Source: Heterobilharzia americana
Taxonomy: Eukaryota; Platyhelminthes; Trematoda; Strigeidida; Schistosomatidae
Length of the DNA: 64,000 nt
Direction: 5' to 3'
Assembly (NCBI GenBank): GCA_944470555.2
Contig: OX104128.1
Span: 45,925,920 to 45,989,919, forward strand
The notes below the pieces were generated by a model. It searched no databases. It was given only the letters and a program-made list of their open reading frames with translations, and had not been told where the DNA came from. Each line of letters begins with the position of its first letter. The stretch's first letter is position 1. A program made the translations under genes and the position numbers. This document shows positions 62,355-64,000 of the stretch, piece by piece.

Positions 62355-62762
62355 TCAGTAGCACGTCTTTAGTGACCTCTGTTCTCTGAGATCTTCTGAA
62401 CCTGGTTCCACGACAGCCCAGAGGCTCTCATTTCCTCCTTGCACGATCTCCTCCATGTCACCCTCAACTTGGAAGCCCAACTCGTCGCTTCCCCTTTGGA
62501 TTCCACTCGAGCAACTGGCCTGAAGCGTGATGTCTCCAGTCAGTCTTCTCAGTGCATGCCCAATCCATCTCCACTTCTTCCTGCATATTTGTTGCGTGAT
62601 AGGTTCTTGGTTGGTTCGTTCACACAGCTCCTTGTTGCTTATTCTCATTATTCTGGCAATCCATCTGATCTTCAGTAGCGAGCCAGCGTAAGCAGTTGTT
62701 GATGAATGTGTGTAGTTTATTGGAAATCCCTTTCGTGACGCGCCAAGTCTCTCAACCACCAC
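62355..62762 (-). pseudogene. C-terminal module of RTE copy E
   Basis: This segment encodes the basic region RKKWRWIGHALRRLTGDI, typical of the C-terminus of RTE polyproteins, followed by a tryptophan-containing tail. It is out of frame with the RT segment. Its frame ends early, at LKTCY, instead of running into the TAA tail as copy C does. Confidence 0.85.
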
Positions 62763-63967
62763 ACAGAAGCACTGACTTGACGTTGGTGTTGAGAATCCGT
62801 ATCTTGTTCCACATGCTGAGTGCAGAAGATCTCCATACTGGTTTCAGGTTAATGAAAGCCTGTCTTGCTTTTCCGATTCTGACTTTGACGTCCTCGTCCG
62901 TCCCGCCTGTAGTTGAAACAGTGCTTCCTAGATAGGTGAAGGAGGTTACTTCCTTTAAGTTCCTCCCGTTGATGGTGACTGGAGTTTGTTGTTGTTGTTG
63001 ATGGTGGTGGTGCGGTATCTTCATCACTTCTGTCTTCTCTATATTCACCTGAAGTCCCGTCTTCGCTGCCTCTTCTGTCAACTTGTTAGTTTTTGCCTGC
63101 AGATCTTCAAGTTTATGTGACATTAGGCACAAGTCATCGGCGAAATCCAAGTCTTCTAGGTTCTTTTCCGTCGTCCAGTGTATCCCCCTCTTCTCGCTGC
63201 CTACTGTTTGCTGCATGATCCAGTCCACCACAATCAGGAATATCATGGGGGATAGTAGGCAACCTTGTTTCACTCCTGTCTTCACTTCAAAAGCATCACT
63301 GAGCTTCCCATTGTGAATTACTTGGCCGGCATGTGGCATCTTCATATAGTTGCTGAATGATGCGGATAAAGGTTCGCGGTACTCTGTAGTAATGAAGCAG
63401 TTTCCAAATTACTTCGTGGTCGACGCTGTCAAAGGCCTTCTCAAAGTCGATAAAGTTGAGGTAGAGAGCTGATTGCCATTCTATACTCCGTTCTATGATG
63501 ATGCGTAGTGTAGCGTTGCAATTTGGTCTGTACATCATTTGTACTTCCTGAAGCCAGCCAGTCTGTTCCGGTTGTAGTTTTGAATCCAGTGCATCTTTAA
63601 GCCTCTCCAGGATGATGCGGCTTAATATTTTACTTGGGGTGAACAGGAGAGTGATTCTGCGCCAGTTCCTGCAAACATTGAGGTCTCCCTTTTTCGGCAG
63701 TTTGACAAGGTAAGTCTGCTTCCAATCGTCAGGTACCTTCTCTTCCTTCCACACCTTCTGTGATAGTGATGTGAGCATGCCCGCTGTTGTCTCTGCATCT
63801 GTTCTCAGTGCTTCTGGCGGGATCCCATCTGGTCCTGCTGCTTTCCCGCATTTCAGTAGCTTTATGGCGTTCAGGACTTCCATTTTCGTTGGAGGATTTA
63901 TGTTCACTTGTAATTCAGCGGCTGCAGGTGGTATTTCTGGACGAAGTGCAGGTGGTGATAGGTTCAA
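62752..63967 (-). pseudogene. RTE reverse transcriptase of copy E
   Basis: Two overlapping open segments, 63,967-63,296 and 63,345-62,752, together cover fingers, palm and thumb. All three RT catalytic motif regions are visible: DFEKAFDSVD (A), GVKQGCLLSP (B) and FADDLCLM (C). The thumb carries FTYLGSTVSTTGGTDEDVK. A single shift around 63,300-63,345, where TCR-PSNSQ replaces the VIHNGKLSD register, separates the two. The N-terminal endonuclease lies outside the window, so completeness cannot be judged. Confidence 0.9.
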
Positions 63968-64000
63968 GAGCTTCTTGAAGTGGACGACCCTTTGTTTCCT

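Larger units (their letters stand above)
62304..64000 (-). mobile_element. RTE-type LINE, copy E (best preserved, cut by window end)
   Basis: The TAA/ATT tail (62,304-62,322) is clean and the RT blocks are in long open segments, so this looks like the youngest copy. The minus strand carries RT sequence from KCGKAAGPDGIPPEAL (about 63,815-63,860), NFIDFEKAFDSVDHEV and TGVKQGCLLSPMIF to an intact LDFADDLCLMS near 63,135. It ends with the thumb and the RRKWRWIGHALRR C-terminal module. A frameshift lies near 63,320, and another separates the C-terminal module near 62,755. The endonuclease half would be beyond the window. Confidence 0.93.

Overview
The window looks like a piece of a schistosome (blood fluke) or closely related digenean nuclear genome. 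It is A+T-rich eukaryotic DNA in which short random ORFs are scattered over long gene-free stretches. Three points suggest schistosomes. One spliced gene has 35-39 bp micro-introns at its 5' end and kilobase introns at its 3' end. There are RTE-type (SR2-like) LINEs whose 3' ends are TAA-type tandem tails, and Penelope-like retroelements. There are also short tRNA-headed repeats whose downstream part resembles the hammerhead-bearing SM-alpha family. The species assignment is inference; no database was searched.

Layout: 1-12.2 kb, no recognisable gene, apart from a small repeat remnant near 3.65 kb and a hairpin near 6.5 kb. 12.27-13.36 kb, remnant of a Penelope-like element (+). 17.06-17.99, 19.84-20.48 and 27.0-30.28 kb, three RTE copies (-): 5'-truncated, internally deleted, and nearly full-length but broken. 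18.86-19.13 and 23.53-23.81 kb, a 272 bp direct duplication, followed in the first copy by an SM-alpha-like SINE at 19.2 kb. 30.3-39.2 kb, unrecognised DNA. 39.24-40.32 kb, a large inverted repeat whose right arm carries a nested 180 bp insertion flanked by 14 bp duplications. 42.18-47.45 kb, the one convincing cellular gene. 48.83-49.06 kb, a near-perfect palindrome with 110 bp arms; a second, smaller palindrome lies at 49.74-49.80 kb. 50.97-53.02 kb, a second Penelope-like remnant (-) of a different subfamily. 57.85-58.73 kb and 62.30 kb to the window end, two more RTE copies (-); the last is the best preserved.

The gene encodes a 388-residue single-pass membrane protein of the APMAP / strictosidine-synthase-like beta-propeller family. 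Its six exons join in frame with canonical GT-AG boundaries, a TATA-like box lies 84 bp upstream of the ATG, and an ATTAAA signal lies about 147 bp after the stop. The other supportable features are transposable-element debris and structured repeats. All five RTE copies lie on the same strand. The most unusual objects are the long palindrome at 48.9 kb, the nested inverted-repeat structure at 39-40 kb, and the decayed tRNA-plus-ribozyme SINEs. I found no RNA gene that looks functional, no CRISPR array and no bacterial-type operon.
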